Shown one piece after another: positions 1 through 14,600 of a stretch of DNA of 64,000 bases (within the stretch, counting starts at the first letter, position 1; every line of letters starts with the position of its first letter). A program made the position numbers and the translations under genes. The DNA comes from Mycteria americana (taxonomy: Eukaryota; Chordata; Aves; Ciconiiformes; Ciconiidae): contig NC_134370.1 in the NCBI RefSeq assembly GCF_035582795.1, positions 37,683,501 to 37,747,500 on the forward strand. Reading direction: 5' to 3'. The notes under the pieces are model-generated. The model did no database searches and was not told where the DNA came from. It saw nothing but the letters and a program-made list of their open reading frames with translations.

Positions 1-2949
1 GAAGGAAAGCTAAGAAAGCCCTGCACTTTCCAGTTAGGCTGAGGCTGGGATTGGCATGCAGACACTGACTTTTCTGTGGTCACGTAATGTGTTGATCACG
101 TCTCTTAATGAGAGGTCTGCTCGTTGGGCTCTGCTGAGCCTTTAACTGCAAGCTGCAAATTTATCTCACTTGGAAAATATCCTATTGAAGACTGACATTG
201 AAAGGACAGTACACTTTTCTGTGAAGTGTTAAGTTGTATCCGTTTTTGCTGGAGGTATTGACCGAACTGGAATGAGATCAGACAAGGAATTGTTTTGTGT
301 TCTTGTTGTTTGTGCATTTGATGGAGTCATCTGATAGGTCTAGCTCCTCAATTCTTTCCCCTGTGTGAGTCTCTCCCAGAGAAGCACTCAGAAAAGGAGC
401 TAAAAAATGGGCAGAGATGGTCTCTGAAGCTTCTTAGTTTGGGGGGGTGTTAATGCTAATTTGATATTCAGACAGAATCCCTGTGATAGGAGAGGGGTGG
501 AATTGAATCTCCTGAAAAAGATTCAGCAACCGCTTGAGTAAGGAGTAAAACTTCCATTGTATTTATGGGCTGTAATTACCTTCGGGGCAGGGGGCAGTTT
601 TGGGGAACTATATTTGTTCCTGTGTGATGACTCCCAAGTGTAACTTATTTAGTGACCTCTGCAGTGCTGACACGTGGCTCTGCAGGCACTGGCCGCCTCG
701 CTGTGGAGGTCCTCACATGCTGAGCTTCTCTGCATGTTTGTGCTAGCTTTCAGCAACAGTTTTGAAGTGCCACCTGTGGAACCGGTACACCTGGAGTCCA
801 TCTATAACTGCGTACTTCAGTATTCTCTACTTCCTAGCAATTCTCGACCTTGCTTAAAATGAGAGACTAATTATTTTCCGAAATGGACCCGGCAAGCTTT
901 TATTTTCATTAAATTTGTTCACAGCAATTAATGTCAGTATCAGCATCGTTCTGCTGCGTGCCTAATGGAGCTACAGATCACATTATGGCCTTGTGAATAG
1001 CTGATTCCTGTTTTGCCTACAAAAGGTCATGACTCTGGAGTGGATGTCGTTTGTCAGGCACTCTGTAGTTACGCACAGGAACACACAATCTTAATGAGGA
1101 TGGCAGCTCAGCAAGAGGCTGGGGATGTGCTTCATGGGATTCCTTTCTTTTGGAGTTCCTTTCTTCCAGTGTCTTTCATCCTGCCTCACAAACAGGGATG
1201 TAGGTTTGCAAGTCAAAGGAGAATAATTTTGTACTTCAATGGTGCTGGCTTCTGTGAAGTGTAACTCACAGTATGTGGTCATACTTTGTATTGGACTGTT
1301 TAGGATTATTTCGAGTTCTGTTCCTTTTTATTTTCTTCAGGCCTGAAAAGAGTGGATGACCTAAAATGGTACTTTATTTTGCATTGCTGTGTATAGGCTG
1401 CCAGAACATGAAGAACAGTTTAATTGAGTTTTTAACTGTTTTATTCTCAAACATTACTTTTAAAGTTATTTTCAGTAAGGTATCTGATTCAGAACTTACT
1501 AACTTGCATATTCTGTTGTAATTGGGTTTTCCTGGTTATCATAGTTGTTCCAGTGGTGAGTCTGTCGATATATTTTCAGGAGGAAAAAAGGAAGAAAACA
1601 TTTGTGCTCCTCAAAGGACAACTTTTTATCACCTTGCTATTATTTGCTTACTAATTTAATTCTCTCTGTGTAGTGGCTATGTAAACCTTGCATTATTTCA
1701 TAACGTTTAGCACTTAATTTTAGCTGGCATTCAGCCTTTACCACTGACTTCAGATGAGATTATACCCCTGCATGTCTCATGCATTTCCATATCAAATTCT
1801 TACTAAGGTATTAATCCTGTATTATAAAAGCCTTTTCTCAGTTGAATATGTATTGCACTAAACCCAAATGCTATATTTGAACTACTGATTGAACTCACAA
1901 CAGCAAGGTACAAGGTACTGTAATGTTCTTCAAAATCCTGATGCATTTACCAGATCTGCTCAGATTGAATTACCTGAAAGGTGTAATCTGCAATAGCATT
2001 TGTGTGTGCAAATGTTTTCACTGTCTCAGCAAGTAGTCTCTAGTCACACTGTTTAACAAGTACCACTGAACAGGAGTGTATAATTTTCTTATAATAAGCT
2101 CCATTCAGTTTAATTTACTCTGAATTTTTCTAAAAATAACCTCTAACAAGATTAGTTGTGAAGAACTTGATATGTATTGTGTATTTCTCAGTGCTAAAGA
2201 TTTTCAGCAGAATAAGCTCTTGCTTCTGTCTTTTGAGCGATAAAACAAAATTCAAGAAAACAGGCTAAGCTGTGCTATCCTCAGTCTTTTGAATTCTTGC
2301 ACCTTGAATCCTGAACAGCAGATCTTAACTGCCTCAATGTTCTTTTGGGATGAGGGTAATTTGAACAGTGCTGTTTTTTTCCTCTGTCTCCGTCAGAAAA
2401 TACAACAGTTTTTGTTAATATCATGTAGTTAATGAAATAAATTACATTAATTAGTAGTGCTTCCACTACGGTCATTGATACAGTTTCAAAATCAGAGACT
2501 TAATTTCAAGACTAGTTTTAGCTTTTCTATACTGCCATTTCGCTTTAGGACATGTCTTCTCCATCACTGTGGAGAGCACCAGCTCTAACAATGAGTCCAT
2601 ACAGATGGAGTTCAGTTATGAAAAAAACGTTACAAAAACAGTAGCTATTTATTTGAAGGTTGAAGAGAAAACCAATAGTTTTACCATATGGACACTGTTT
2701 TGCATGGCCTCATTAACAGCATGATGTAAGTGTAACCTTTTTTCTTTAACTTGGTGTAACCCAAGAAAACTTCACAGCTACTGGAGGTCAAAAGTGCCAT
2801 TGCATTGGGTTACGGAAAGCAGGGTGATCGAAGTGGGGGGTGAGAATGGCTGTGGGAGGCACAGGTACCAGCGTCCAAGTAAACCAGATGACTGGACTAC
2901 TGTTTTATTCCTGGGAGCCTATTCTACCTCCTACTCAAAGCAGGGTCAG

Positions 2950-3520
2950 CTATGCGGTCAGACCAGGTTGCTCAGGGCTTTATCCAGTCACATCTTGGAA
3001 ACTCCCCAGGACTGGAGACTACACAACCTCTCTGGGAAACCTGCTCCACTGCTGCTCTGTCCTTAAAGATAAAAAGGTTTTTCTTATAGCCAGTCTGAAC
3101 CTCTCCTGTTCCAACTGATACCTGTTGTCTTTCATCCTTCCACCACACACTGCTGTGCAGAGCCTGGCTCCATCTTCTCAATGGGCTGCTGTCAGGTCCC
3201 CCCAAAGCTATTTCTTCTCCAGGTTCAACAAGACCCATTCTCTCAGCCTTGGCTCACAGGGCAAGTGTTCCAGCCCTGACCATCTTGGTGGCCCTCTGCT
3301 GAATTCGCCCCTATTTATAGATGTCTTTTCTATGTTGGGGGCCCAAAACTAGACTTAGTATGCCAGATGTGATTTAAGAAGCACCAAGTAGAGGCTGATA
3401 ATAATAATTTTCTTTGATCTACTGGCTCTGCTCCTGTTAATACAGCCCAGGATGCTCTTGGCCTTTGTTGCTGTGTGAGTAATATGAGCCTCCTCAATAC
3501 TGAGGGACCCTGTTAAAAGG
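2950..3520 (-). mobile_element. CR1 LINE fragment, antisense, old
   Basis: Read on the + strand the segment follows the complement of the CR1 3' region. The clearest blocks are 'accaggttgctcagggc' near 2963, a block about 'cctctctgggaaacctg' near 3028, 'aggttcaacaagacccat' near 3221, 'gggggcccaaaact' near 3337 and 'cagcccaggatgctcttgg' near 3443. In CR1 these cover the end of the reverse-transcriptase ORF and the 3' UTR. The element is therefore inserted in minus orientation, lacks most of its 5' part and is well diverged, so it is much older than the CR1 at 33566-36501. Edges are approximate. No target-site duplication was found. Confidence 0.8.
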
Positions 3521-6268
3521 CTTGCTTTCATTCAATACCAAATAAAAATTGATTAGAAGTATCAGCAGAAAGAGGTGAGTGGCTTTATTCAGACAACTTT
3601 GCTTCTTGTTTCATACTTAAAGAGCTTTAGTGATCTTTTGATTAGACAGTCCATGAGCTAAACATTTGCATAATGAAGCATGATGTGCACAGAGAAGCTG
3701 AGGCTGATGGCAGCATGGTTTTCTTTAACCTGATAAAATTGCTGTGGTACTTGCACAAGTTTTTTCTTGCTATCTATTTTGGGTTTTTTTAAACATCAGG
3801 TTAGAGAAATGTAGGTATCTACATTTCTAAAACAACATACATCCAGAGCCACTCTGCCAATTCCTTACTATGTTTTATAAAAACACTCCTGGGAGAACTG
3901 AAGTAAAGAGATGCTAGTAGTTTGTACCATTAATGTGACTCACACAGTGCTATCAAGCTGCTAACAAACAGAAAGCTCAATATACAAAACCCAACAAACT
4001 GCTCTCACTGGTGAGAATACAGTGAAGCCCTTGGGAAAAATTAATATATGATGTGAAACAATTTATTTTTTTCCTAGTATGCTTTATCTTATACTGATGC
4101 ATCAGCAGCAATCCATGTTCCGTCCACTGGCGGTGCACAGCTTCTCTGTAAGCAGCCTGATTTGTACTGAAGCAGAAAGATTTCTGGGCAATGAAACAAC
4201 TGCAGCTGCTGTTTGTTTAGCAAACTCAGTCTGTGTTGAAAGCTGAAACACTGGTTATTTTAAAAACTGAAATAAACTGAACCTCTGTAAACTTTATTCT
4301 GCTTTTCTAAAAAAAAAAAAAGGAAGAGCGAGCTTTATTTTTTGTCTTGTAGCAATTTTTTTTTCCCAGATACTGGATTTCTCTTTTGTGGTCTATGGCC
4401 AGCTATATGCTGAGTTTCAAAGGTTGAAAACTCCATTGAAATTATGAAATATTTTGCTTGTTCCCAAGAAAATACTGCAGCAAAGCTGGCCTGTCATTCA
4501 GATCACTTGCTTAGGTACTTCATGGACTGCATAATTTACTTTTACCCTTGAAATTGTTCTCCTACATTTTCAACATCCCGCAGGTACCTGCACATCTCTG
4601 TAATTTCCACTGGAGGTTTCATGTCGGTCTGTGAGATCCAACAACCCAGTATCTTCACAGTAAGGGTTCTGCTAAACTAGCTTTTGAAAAGATATTTACT
4701 GAGTCTTCTGTAATACAGTGGAGGTGCTCAGTTGCTCTGTTTGTCTGCTATCGCTTCCTTTTGGCTGAAATTTAGATGAACGGAAACATGGAGAGGGTGT
4801 TTAATAGTGCCAAAGCCATGGAGAAAGGTTTGGGAACTGTGGGCTAAGGTCCTCAAATCCAAACTAGTGCTGTTTCATCTGCAGTGTCCAAACAACTTCT
4901 CTGACACCTCTTGTGGTGGTAAAGATGCTGCTTTTAATTTCTAAACTGTTTTTTTGTTTGTTTTTGGTTTGGTATTTTTTCCTGTGGGCTATCAATTCCA
5001 GCCCAATGAAAGGGTGCAGAAACTTCTTTTCTAGCATAGGGAACATCTTTAAAGTTGGATATCCATTTAGGGAGAGTGGAAGTAAAAGTGGCTGTAGCTG
5101 TGCACATCCATCAACATCACGAGCTGCTCAGGCAGGTGTGAAGTTGCCCATATACCATCAAAGCTTTGTTCTCAGATGAATGAAGAAAACTCCCTGCAGT
5201 GGGATACGTCCTGAAACAGGATCTGAGGCCTGCTTCGTTCCACCTCAGTGTGTGATGGTGGCTCCTGTCCTCACTGCAAGCCAGCGGCCTGGGTCTGAGG
5301 GAAGCTACAACTGCACCAAGCTCTCTGACAGCTGCTTCTGCGGAGGGTGGGATTTGGCCAAGTGTTGTCTGGGAGGGAGTTGGATATAATAGCTGTCATG
5401 TGTCCCCTGAATCATGGTTTGCTGGAAACCCTCTGCAGGGGGCTATGTTCTCTTTTGAATAGCTCTGTGGGTGCTGTTCCTCTGAAAGACTAGTGTGTGA
5501 CTTTCCTCGCCTGGAGTAAATGTGAGCTGAAGCCAGGGAGTGTCTAAAGAAGTGAATTTTGGTCCATTCCGGGGAGGGGAGACATGTGTCTTACTCCCAT
5601 GACTGTAGCTTTATATTGCATACTTTTTGTGACTGCCTTTTGTGTGACAGCACATTTCCAGGCAAAGGAGTCAGCCCTGGGAATATCGCAGCAGTTGGAG
5701 TTGACCTTTAGCTGAACAGGCACAGGAATGCACAACTGCCTGATGATGTTTTTATAGTAAGTCTTTCACTGTATAGGTAAGTATCTAACCAACACCCAGT
5801 AACGCCTTCTGCTTAGAACTAAGGTTTTGACATTAAAGAACTATTTGGATGGTCTGAGATTTATTGCAGAAGAGAGGACAGGGCTGGAAGCAAGGAAAAG
5901 GCAGAACTGTTTTAGTGGAGAAATGCCAGGGTTGCAAAGGGACTTCTTTGGACCAGGCCAAGTGGAAAAGATGTGCTTGTGTCAAATTCCTGTAGCGGTG
6001 GATGGCAGCACCTGCAGACCATTAAAGGAGCCAGAGACACTGCCAGTGACTTGTTTATTCCTGTTCTGTTGTTTGGCTCCATGGGCTAGTCATTGACAGT
6101 TTTGCAACTTACCAGGGACTGTTTCATTTTGTATTATTTTTATCTCTCTGCAATGAAGCTTTTGAATCAATCTGTCTTTTACCATCAAGCCTGACACTGA
6201 ATGCTGAAATGGTTAAAGATGATCTTCCTTGTTATCAGCTGTGCTGGTTATGTTCAGTGCCATATGTG

Positions 6269-6910
6269 TGTCACCGAAATCGGGAATCAAACTCCTTAAC
6301 ACCAACGTAGCATTAAGAAGGAGGCATTCTTTATTATGGCGTCGGATGCACGGGGGATCATTCCACCTAGCGTGCATACCGCAGGTTACATCAACCAAAG
6401 CTTATATTGTCCGATTACATACATATGCATCCCAGAATGATCATGCATACTCAGTCTATTTCCCAGAACTAATTATCATATTTGCATGGTCATTACGCAT
6501 GCATCCTTGAACTCTGAGGGGCTTCCGTGGGGGTCTCTGGTGGTCCTTGGTGGTCGTACAGGTGTGTCCTTTAGCTGACCCCTTCTTATGGGCATGCGCA
6601 ATATCATCTTGCTTATGTAACTTGCTTCCCTTCTTCATAGCGCATGGTCCCTAACAATGATTTGGCACCTTTACTCCTATTCTAACACAAACCAATTATT
6701 CTAACTGCCCCTCGACTCATTGTCAAGATGGGCTGGGGCTGTACTGGGAGCATAGCAGCATGTCCGTACTACTCCTCGTCCTATTGTCTTTGGGGATAGT
6801 AGCATATCCATAGCCATAGATGTACAAACACAACACTAAAGTATTGTCTACCCCGCTCCTATCGCTATGTTGCTTAATTACAGAAGAACAAACTAATCAC
6901 TTCGGTTACA
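6269..6910 (-). mobile_element. Solo LTR of an endogenous retrovirus (fossil)
   Basis: The segment is bounded by an imperfect terminal inverted repeat: the left end reads tgtcaccgaa and the complement of the right end reads tgtaaccgaa. On the minus strand it has the order of an LTR: a TG start, a TATA-like AATATAAGC (near 6409), a polyadenylation signal AATAAAG about 90 bp further on (near 6333), a short U5-like part and a CA end. At about 640 bp it is a normal LTR size. No gag, pol or env sequence lies beside it, so it looks like a solo LTR. I do not see a matching target-site duplication. The family is not resolved (possibly class II), and its fairly clean signals suggest moderate age. Confidence 0.72.
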
Positions 6911-9900
6911 TCTAGTTACACGTGAACTGACTTAAAAGCTATTGGCATGCTGAAGTATAAGAAAAATAATTATCTTGAGTTGCTCACAGATCAATTTCTC
7001 TGCCAGTTATGCAGTGAACAGCAGGAGTGCCCCAAAGACAGATGTGTTTATATGGTTTTGCTTGTTGGCTATTTTGCCAGCTCTTGCCAGTGAAACTCAG
7101 ATCTCCACTGGACACTTTGCCTGCTAGTCTTCAAGCAAGCAGAAGTGCTGTTTTCTTTTAAACAGTCTATTTGAAGCTGCATGCTTGCTCATGTGTTCGG
7201 TCAGTACCTTTGGAGCTTCAAACCTGCTCTCAAGATGTTCTTGGAGCATTTAACTGGACATGTTAGTGGCCTCGGTAAGTGTTGAAGGGGTTGATCTCTC
7301 TGAAGATCAGAGATACACGTTTCAATGGCAAAAACTTTCCCATGTGCTTGGCTTAAGGAAAACTGTACCACACTGAACATGTTGGTGTCTGCTGTGTAAC
7401 CTGTTCCTATCTGGGGGCTTTGAACCAAGATTGCAGGAGAGAGCTCTTGCCTTTCTTCTTGAATCCTGCTTTGTTTTCACCATATCTGCCTGTGGGGTTT
7501 TTTTATTGCTGATGAAATAAAACATGGCTATGGGTTGCCATTATTCCTAAGATCAGAATAAGGATTTCATGGCTCTTCGCTAGGAACCTCAGAAAGCATT
7601 TATAGGTCATATTTTTAAAAGCTCCTAACACTTACAGTTGGGACTAGACTTCTGGGTGTCGTCAGGAAGGCAGAAAAAGTGGTTGTTTTTGTGGTTTTTT
7701 TTTCAAGTTGCATGGCATCATCCTCTAAAAATCAACAATTGAGTCCAAATGGAGGACATCGTTTGCCAATTGTCCTGATTTGGGAGTGTCTGTTCTTGCA
7801 GGAATCAGTAGGTATGGAAATCCTGATGTGTTTGTAGCAGCTTCTTTAGCATCAACTGATGAGGTGTCAATGACCTTAACTGACATTTAACCATTTTGTT
7901 TCTCTCTTTGAGAGTTGTACAAAATAATCAAACAACAGAAAGATAGTCTGCTGTTCCTGAGAGCTTTTGTTCGTTTCAGTAACAGATTAAATATGTTACA
8001 AGGTATGACAGTTTTAATGCAATGGAACTATTTACTCTTTGCTTCAGCAAAAGATGTTTCTGAAAACAGGATCTAGTACACAATAATTATGCCAAAATAG
8101 AGTTTCCCTGTTATATACTTAAAACTGAAAATGTTTTACTGACCTTAACTCTGTCTTTATAATCTATATAGATTTTTTATTCTTTAATAAGGAAACATCT
8201 TGTAAAATATCCGTTAATGTTCAAAAAGTGTTCTGCTACAGTTCCCAACTTCCTATGATGTTCTTATTAACTTTCTGTTCCTCAAAAATCTCTGTCTTTA
8301 ATTATAAAATGTAATTTTTGCTATAAAATGTGTCCACGATGTGATGTGTCTATAGAAAAGCAGAAGCCTTGCAGTTCTAGCAGAACTGTACTTGCTTATG
8401 GCTTTCTTGGTGCATTTCTGCAAAAAGTGAAGTGCATCAAACATACCAGGGCTCTCATGCAAACAGGCACAGGATCTGTGGGACCTTTTGTATGTTCAAC
8501 TTAATAGAGCATACAAAGCAATTCCAAGATAGATCCTTCCAGCTATAAAACAGAAAAGTCAATCTTCTGTTTCCACATGCTGTGTCTTCTCTGTCTCAAC
8601 AGATGTAAGTGGAATCATATAAGGGAGTTTATTCTTGATTTGAATTTGTTTTTTTTTTTTTTTCTGGAATGAATTTGCTGTTAACCCTTCATTGTTATAT
8701 AAATTGTTTACCTGAAATTTTAAGAAGTAAATTGAGCGCTATTGTAATAAAATGCCTCTCTGTTCACTTCCCCAGAACTAGCCTGGTTTTTACCCCGATA
8801 AAACTTGTCATGTATGTAATTTTTCTTAGAGCCAGAAGATGCAAAAATTCTGCAATTGTTAAACAACTCAATGAAAAATGGTAAAGCTCACATTACAGAG
8901 ATGGAACAAAAAATCACTTTGTGCTAGTCAAGAATACCCAGAGGCTTTTCTGTGTGCTGAGTTTTGTTATCCAATGCTTGTATTACAGATGACTTCCCCA
9001 CATTGTGACCGATACGTGCTCCAAAAGGGCATTCTTGGGTTTCAGGTGTCCAGGTAATGAGCAGAGTTTGAATACACAGGTAAACCAAACTGAAGGATAA
9101 TACAGGAGTACTGGCAAGCTGCCTAGATTGGCATAGGTAAACATGATTCTGTAAGAGCTGTGGAGCATGAAACGGGAACTGTGCTGTATTTAAATGATCA
9201 AGAGGATCAGCCTGAGTTCCTTGACTGCTGACAGGAACCTTACACATAGGCATAAGCAAGTCCTTTGTAAAAACTATGAAGAAACCAGGAAGATGATTCT
9301 CATCAGATGATTTATGTAGAGTAGGGAAGGGGGCAGGGGATTCTGCAGTCTTTTTTGAGCTGTAAAGGGACAGATCCTGAAGAGCTTTAATGAGCATGGC
9401 ATTTTGGTGATTTTGCATCAGGCCTATGAGACGTAGCTTGCACAGACCGTCAAGGCTGCTCTCTGTGCAAATCTAAGGGATGCAGCTTTTATGTATTTCC
9501 ATCCAACTTGGGAGAACATCTGAAGTGCAACTGCAACAGTTATTTAGCTATGGAAAATAAATCAACAACGTTTTTAATAAGAAATTGATAGACACTTGTA
9601 GGGTGCTGCCTGGCCTTCTCACACATTGCTTATTAATGTTGCCAATGATCTAATTCTTGCTTTCACTATTTCAGATTTTATTTCAAAGTCAGGAGGGAAT
9701 GATATCTAATATTGATGTTATTAGCATGTGTGTACTCTGGCACTATTGATCTGCAACAATAATTTTAAATAGACTTGCGTTTGAACACGATTTTAGTGGG
9801 TTTTTTTTCCTTCAGTATCAAGCTGGCTTTTGCTTAATGCTTTGTTTTAAATATTATTCTGAAAGAGCCTTCCCAGAATGGAGACATGGGATTTGAGGCT

Positions 9901-9928
9901 GTGAGACAGATGCAGACAATGATAGCAA

Positions 9929-9957
9929 GATAATAATAATAATAAAGATAATGAATA
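9929..9957 (+). repeat. AAT/AATA microsatellite
   Basis: A short run of repeated ATA/AAT units inside STOX1 intron 1, with interruptions. Nothing suggests a function. Confidence 0.7.
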
Positions 9958-11609
9958 AATGTTGGTGTTTTACTCCTTCGCAGTTTGGTGCTCTGCAGGA
10001 ACAAATGGTAAAACTGGCAGCAGCATGGTGTGCCTACAGCAGAGACTTGAGACAGCAAACTATCCACAAGAGTTATTACTGAATGCTGATGGTCTTTTCC
10101 CATACAAAAAGAAAGCTTGCAATGGTTTCTGCACCTGCAAGGAGTATCCTAGCAACATCACTGAGGAAACTGTATGCCAGGACTTTTTTCTGAGTGCTTT
10201 TTGTTGAACATAGCAGCAGTTGTAAAACAAAGGTCAAGAGCAATTTAAGCTCTTCAAAGTGCTGTTGCTTAATTCATTTATTCAGAGAAATGTTTGTGTT
10301 GTAGTTTTCTGCCTAAAGGATAAATATCGGGTTACAGAGTCATCCAACAGACTATCCAATTGCAGTTTAGTTAAACATGAGTATCACTTAATCTAAAATG
10401 TCACTTCTTACTTGCAGAAAAATTACTGTTAGCATTTAACACTAGTTTTTGCCTTGTGAAGTAACCAGGAGGCCCTGCTGCCTTCTGCCTGCTCTGGCAG
10501 CTGAGGATACCCAAGGGCTTTCTGTGCAACACAGAACAGGGAAGCACAGAACACTACCAGGTAGTGGGAACAGACCATCGGTCTATTTAAAAGAAAGAAG
10601 AAAGCTTTTTTTTTTTGTCTGGGAAGGTGTATGCGGTCATTGTCTCACTGTATGCACAGACCTCAGGTGAGTCCCTGCTTCGTGCTTTGTCACCAGCTTT
10701 CAGGGAAAATACTTATTTCAGGTTTTCCTACATCATTCACTGGCACCATGTCAGAAGTACTTGCTGGGCTTGGTCTTACTGGCCTTACCACCTTGCGAAG
10801 GGGAGAGGGCATTGTTTATTTTTGTGTTTTATAGACAAGGGTCTTGAGGCGAAGGACTAAGACCCTTTTTAGCCCCCTGGGCTGGGGCTACAGAGTTACT
10901 GGGGGAGCTGGGCCACACTATCAGCCCCTCCGAGCTTCTGCTTTTGTCATGCAGAACAGGGACAACGTTACTGCCTCTCACCAGGAGAGATGGTGATGTA
11001 GCCTAAAAAATGCATGCAGCCGAAACAAGAGTTTTTGCCCTCTGCCCAGTCTAGCAGATAATCTCTAGTTCTAGAGCCTGGTCTAAAAATTGAATTTTTA
11101 CCATTTCTATTCAAATTTGTGTGCTAGACAAGAGACAAAGACCGTTGCTGGTCTTTTTTTCCCTGCATTGTGACTCGGTGAAAAGATTTTGTACTTAGAT
11201 TATTGGATGTTGACCTTTTTCATTAGCTACTCAGAAACAGAGGTTCTGCATGGTTTCATATGTAAACAGTCATCTAAAAAGTCAGCAGTCATCAGATATA
11301 ATTCTCTCTCTGTTCCCTGGTTATTAAGCTAAATGATAGTTTAAGCTGGAATTTAATACCAGACAAACTAACCTGCTTAAGGTAACCTTCTCTTTCCTTC
11401 ATTACAAAGGCACTTGAAAAGCGCTAGAGTAATTTCCCATCTCTGAGAAATATTTCCGAGTAATTTGCCGAAGAAAATTAGCTGAGGATAAGGTGCTCAT
11501 TCTGAGGCAACACAAGAAATTTTCGGTGAAAATCTGTCACAGCTAATAGAAAAAATAAAACACTATTCCATTCAAACAATTTTTTTTTTCTCTTCCTTCT
11601 GGACTTCAG

Positions 11610-14600
11610 GTGATGTGACCCCTGTTCTCATGAATCCTCTCTCGCAGTCACACTCCATTCCTCTGGCAGAAGGAATATGCCGTACCGTATCAGACATGAA
11701 TGCAGATCATGTGACGGTCACGCAGGAAACTTTAATGGAGCAGTTAGTGAAAAATTACCCAGGTAATGTGTTTGTGTTTGTTTCTCCCTCCTTTTAAAAG
11801 TGACTGTATCATCAAGCTTGAGATTCTGATATTGGGCAAGTGATCACTGAATGTTTACAAGCGAAGCTGGCAATATGAAAGAATATAAATTAACAGGCAA
11901 CTGGTAGAACACATGAATGTGCATACTATACTCATCAATCTGTGAGCATCACTAACATTGTTTTGAATGTAATTCTTTTTACAGATTTTAATAAATCTTC
12001 TTTGAGAATAAGAGGGAACTGAGTGCAGTAGCATGTTGAGAGTATGCCCTTTCTAGAGGGTGGGAGAGCATAGATGAGGTATATAGGTGCCACACATGGA
12101 ACAGCATAAAATAGACTGTCAGACCACGAAGACTTTGAGTCCTCCTTTAAGACACAGGAACATAGCTGACTTTGATGGCAAAGGGACTGCGTAGGAGTCT
12201 ACATCTGGTGTTTGCTATCACAAAATACAATCGTCCTCAAGTTCAGGTCTGTTGGTCAAATTCCAGCCCCTTCCTTCCTGAAATCAAATTACTTACAGTA
12301 AATGAGCTTTAATCTTTCTCTTCTGTTGGGGTAGCAGCCAATTCCCTTAAATGCTGCGTTTTCTTTTCAATCTGAAAAATGTTCAATTTCCCTTAGATCT
12401 GCAATATTGAAGTGTGTGTGTGCACATGTGAGACTTTGTAAAGGCTCATTATGGCCCTCTACAGGACGTTGCTTTGATACTGAGCTTCCTCTTTTGAGTC
12501 TTCTTAACCTTATAGCTCTGCAAATGTTACAGGTTGATCTGGTAGGCATCTTCACTAGTGGGAAAAATTTTAGTGCAACCCCATAAACTGGCCCAGAACC
12601 CTGCCAGGAACATGCTGTAGTCCGTATGTGCACTGAGGCAACCACAAAGTAGCATTTTTAGGTCAGCCAGAAGTTGCACTCTCAAAGTTTGTAGGGAGAG
12701 AGTGTATTTCTTGCGATGTTTTCACCTTGCTGGAAGGTTTCATTACTGTGGGCAGGAGATCAGCAGAAGCCTAGGGCAGTAGATCAGATGTCACTAGTCT
12801 AATGACTCTGGGACTGTGACATCTGAGGGAAAACCAGTAGCTGAGACCAGTCTCAGTGAGGTAACCAATTGTCATCTGACAAAATTATACCAGAAGCTTC
12901 AGAGAGAGGGACAAAAGCCACTGTTAAATAACCTGCCAAGAGGGAAATGCTTTGAACAACACATTGTTTGGTTTGTACCTGGCAGAAGGTCTCTCTCATG
13001 AATATCATATCCTGACAGACACAAAGAGAACATCCTTGCTTATTTGAAGGAGAACATCCTAAGCTCCATCACAGCAGTGCTGCAGTGACAACCAGAAATA
13101 CAGCTGGCCTTTACCTTCTTCCTCAGGGGTGACCTTGCCTCATCAGTGAGGAATGGCCTTGGCAGAGTTAAAAAGGGTTTTTCTGATCTGTAAGACACCA
13201 GCAGGATTGCCCCTACCAGAGCCCTCAGCTGAATGATGTTTCTGTGCTGTCCTCACCTGGCTGGCCCAGAAGGGCGCTCTCTGACTCAGGGCTGCAGCCT
13301 GTGCTGGCCCCAAGATTTGGGGCAGCCCTTGCTGCCCTGCATGTAGACACGGCTGCAGAGTGGGGCTGTCCCTGTTCTGCAGGGAGCCCAGGGCCGTGGG
13401 TCGGGACAGCTGGGTGCAACAACAATTGCTGGCTCTGGAAGCTCAGCAGAGTGGTGATTATTAAAAGAAAAAATCCTGCCTTTTGTCCAGTGATACTGGA
13501 CACTTTCATGTTGAAATTGAGTATGCCCTACCCAAACTTCAGTTGCCAGGTCAGTTTCAAACTTCTTCTGGAATCCTGTGAACTAAATACATCGGTATTT
13601 CACGTTCAGTGGCTTCCAGATCTGTTGCAAGTTATTTTTTGGCCAGATCCCATTTTATTTGAAAACTTATTTCTGATTTGAAATATCTGTATCTTTGTTG
13701 TAGGCATTGCAGTTCCCTCCCACAGTATCTTATATAATATCCTTGGCACTCTAATTAAAGAAAGGAAAATCTATCATACAGGAGAAGGATACTTCATTGT
13801 GACTCCCGACACATACTTTATCACAAATGATGCCACAGAAGACAACAGAAGGGTCCCGTTGGAGGATAGTTGTTGCTGTTCATCACCTTCCATCACTTAC
13901 CTGGTAAACATTGAGCGCTGTGCAGACCTAGTGAAAGAAAACATTCCTATGGTATCCTGTTACAGATCCTGCCATTGTTTCCCAGACCAGAATATACTCT
14001 GTGAACAAAGATATCGGCAGCTAATGAACCATGAACCTAATGGAGGAGGTAAGAAAGGCTGCAGTGAATTGAAGCCTTCAATTCAAACTCAAGGGATCTC
14101 CACATCTGCTGAAAACCATTCCTGGGACACCATCAAATCCCTGACATCTGTGAAAGAGAAACTGAAAAGCAAAAGGTTTGGCCTTGGCCTTTTCTGGAGA
14201 AGTGCTTCTAAAAAAGAAAAACGTAAGAAGGAGTATTCCACTTTTTCAGCCCAGTTTCCTCCCAGGGAATGGCCAGTCAGGGATGAAGATGACTTAGATA
14301 ATATTCCACGTGATATTGAACATGAAATCATTAAGCGTATTAACCCTACTCTTACAGTCGATAATTTGATTAAACACACAATATTAATGCAGAAGTTTGA
14401 GGAGCAGAAAAAATATATCAGTAAGGGTACCTCGGCTGAAGTGTCAATAGTCAGACAGAACCATCTTTCAAAGGATTGTATTCAAAAGACACAAAGTAAA
14501 ACAGCAAAACACACTAGGAAAACCAAATCAAATAAAGAGAAGCAGATTAGCAGAAGAAATGGGAAATCTCACATACGTGAGCTAACATCCCAAAATGAGA

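Larger units (their letters stand above)
1..11609 (+). other. STOX1: STOX1 intron 1 (3' part)
   Basis: This stretch lies upstream of the first recognisable STOX1 exon at 11610, and I find no convincing coding exon in it. There is no CpG-rich segment that could hold the GC-rich first exon of STOX1, so that exon probably lies before the window. Contents I can name are an antisense CR1 fragment (about 2950-3520), an antisense LTR (6269-6910), a poly-T run near 8649 and a short AAT microsatellite near 9930-9945. The rest is AT-rich unique sequence with short chance ORFs. Calling it intron rather than intergenic is an inference from the missing first exon. Confidence 0.7.

Noticed and set aside
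674-862. Candidate STOX1 upstream exon (62-codon ORF)
   Set aside because: No similarity to the GC-rich first exon of STOX1 and no suitable splice donor in frame.
8924-9418. 164-codon open frame on the minus strand in STOX1 intron 1
   Set aside because: No recognisable domain or family, irregular composition and no splice or promoter context. I treat it as a chance ORF.
13244-13681. 145-codon ORF in STOX1 intron 2 just before exon 3
   Set aside because: It is in the GC-richer part of the intron, has no similarity to STOX1 and lies on the far side of a good acceptor at 13703.
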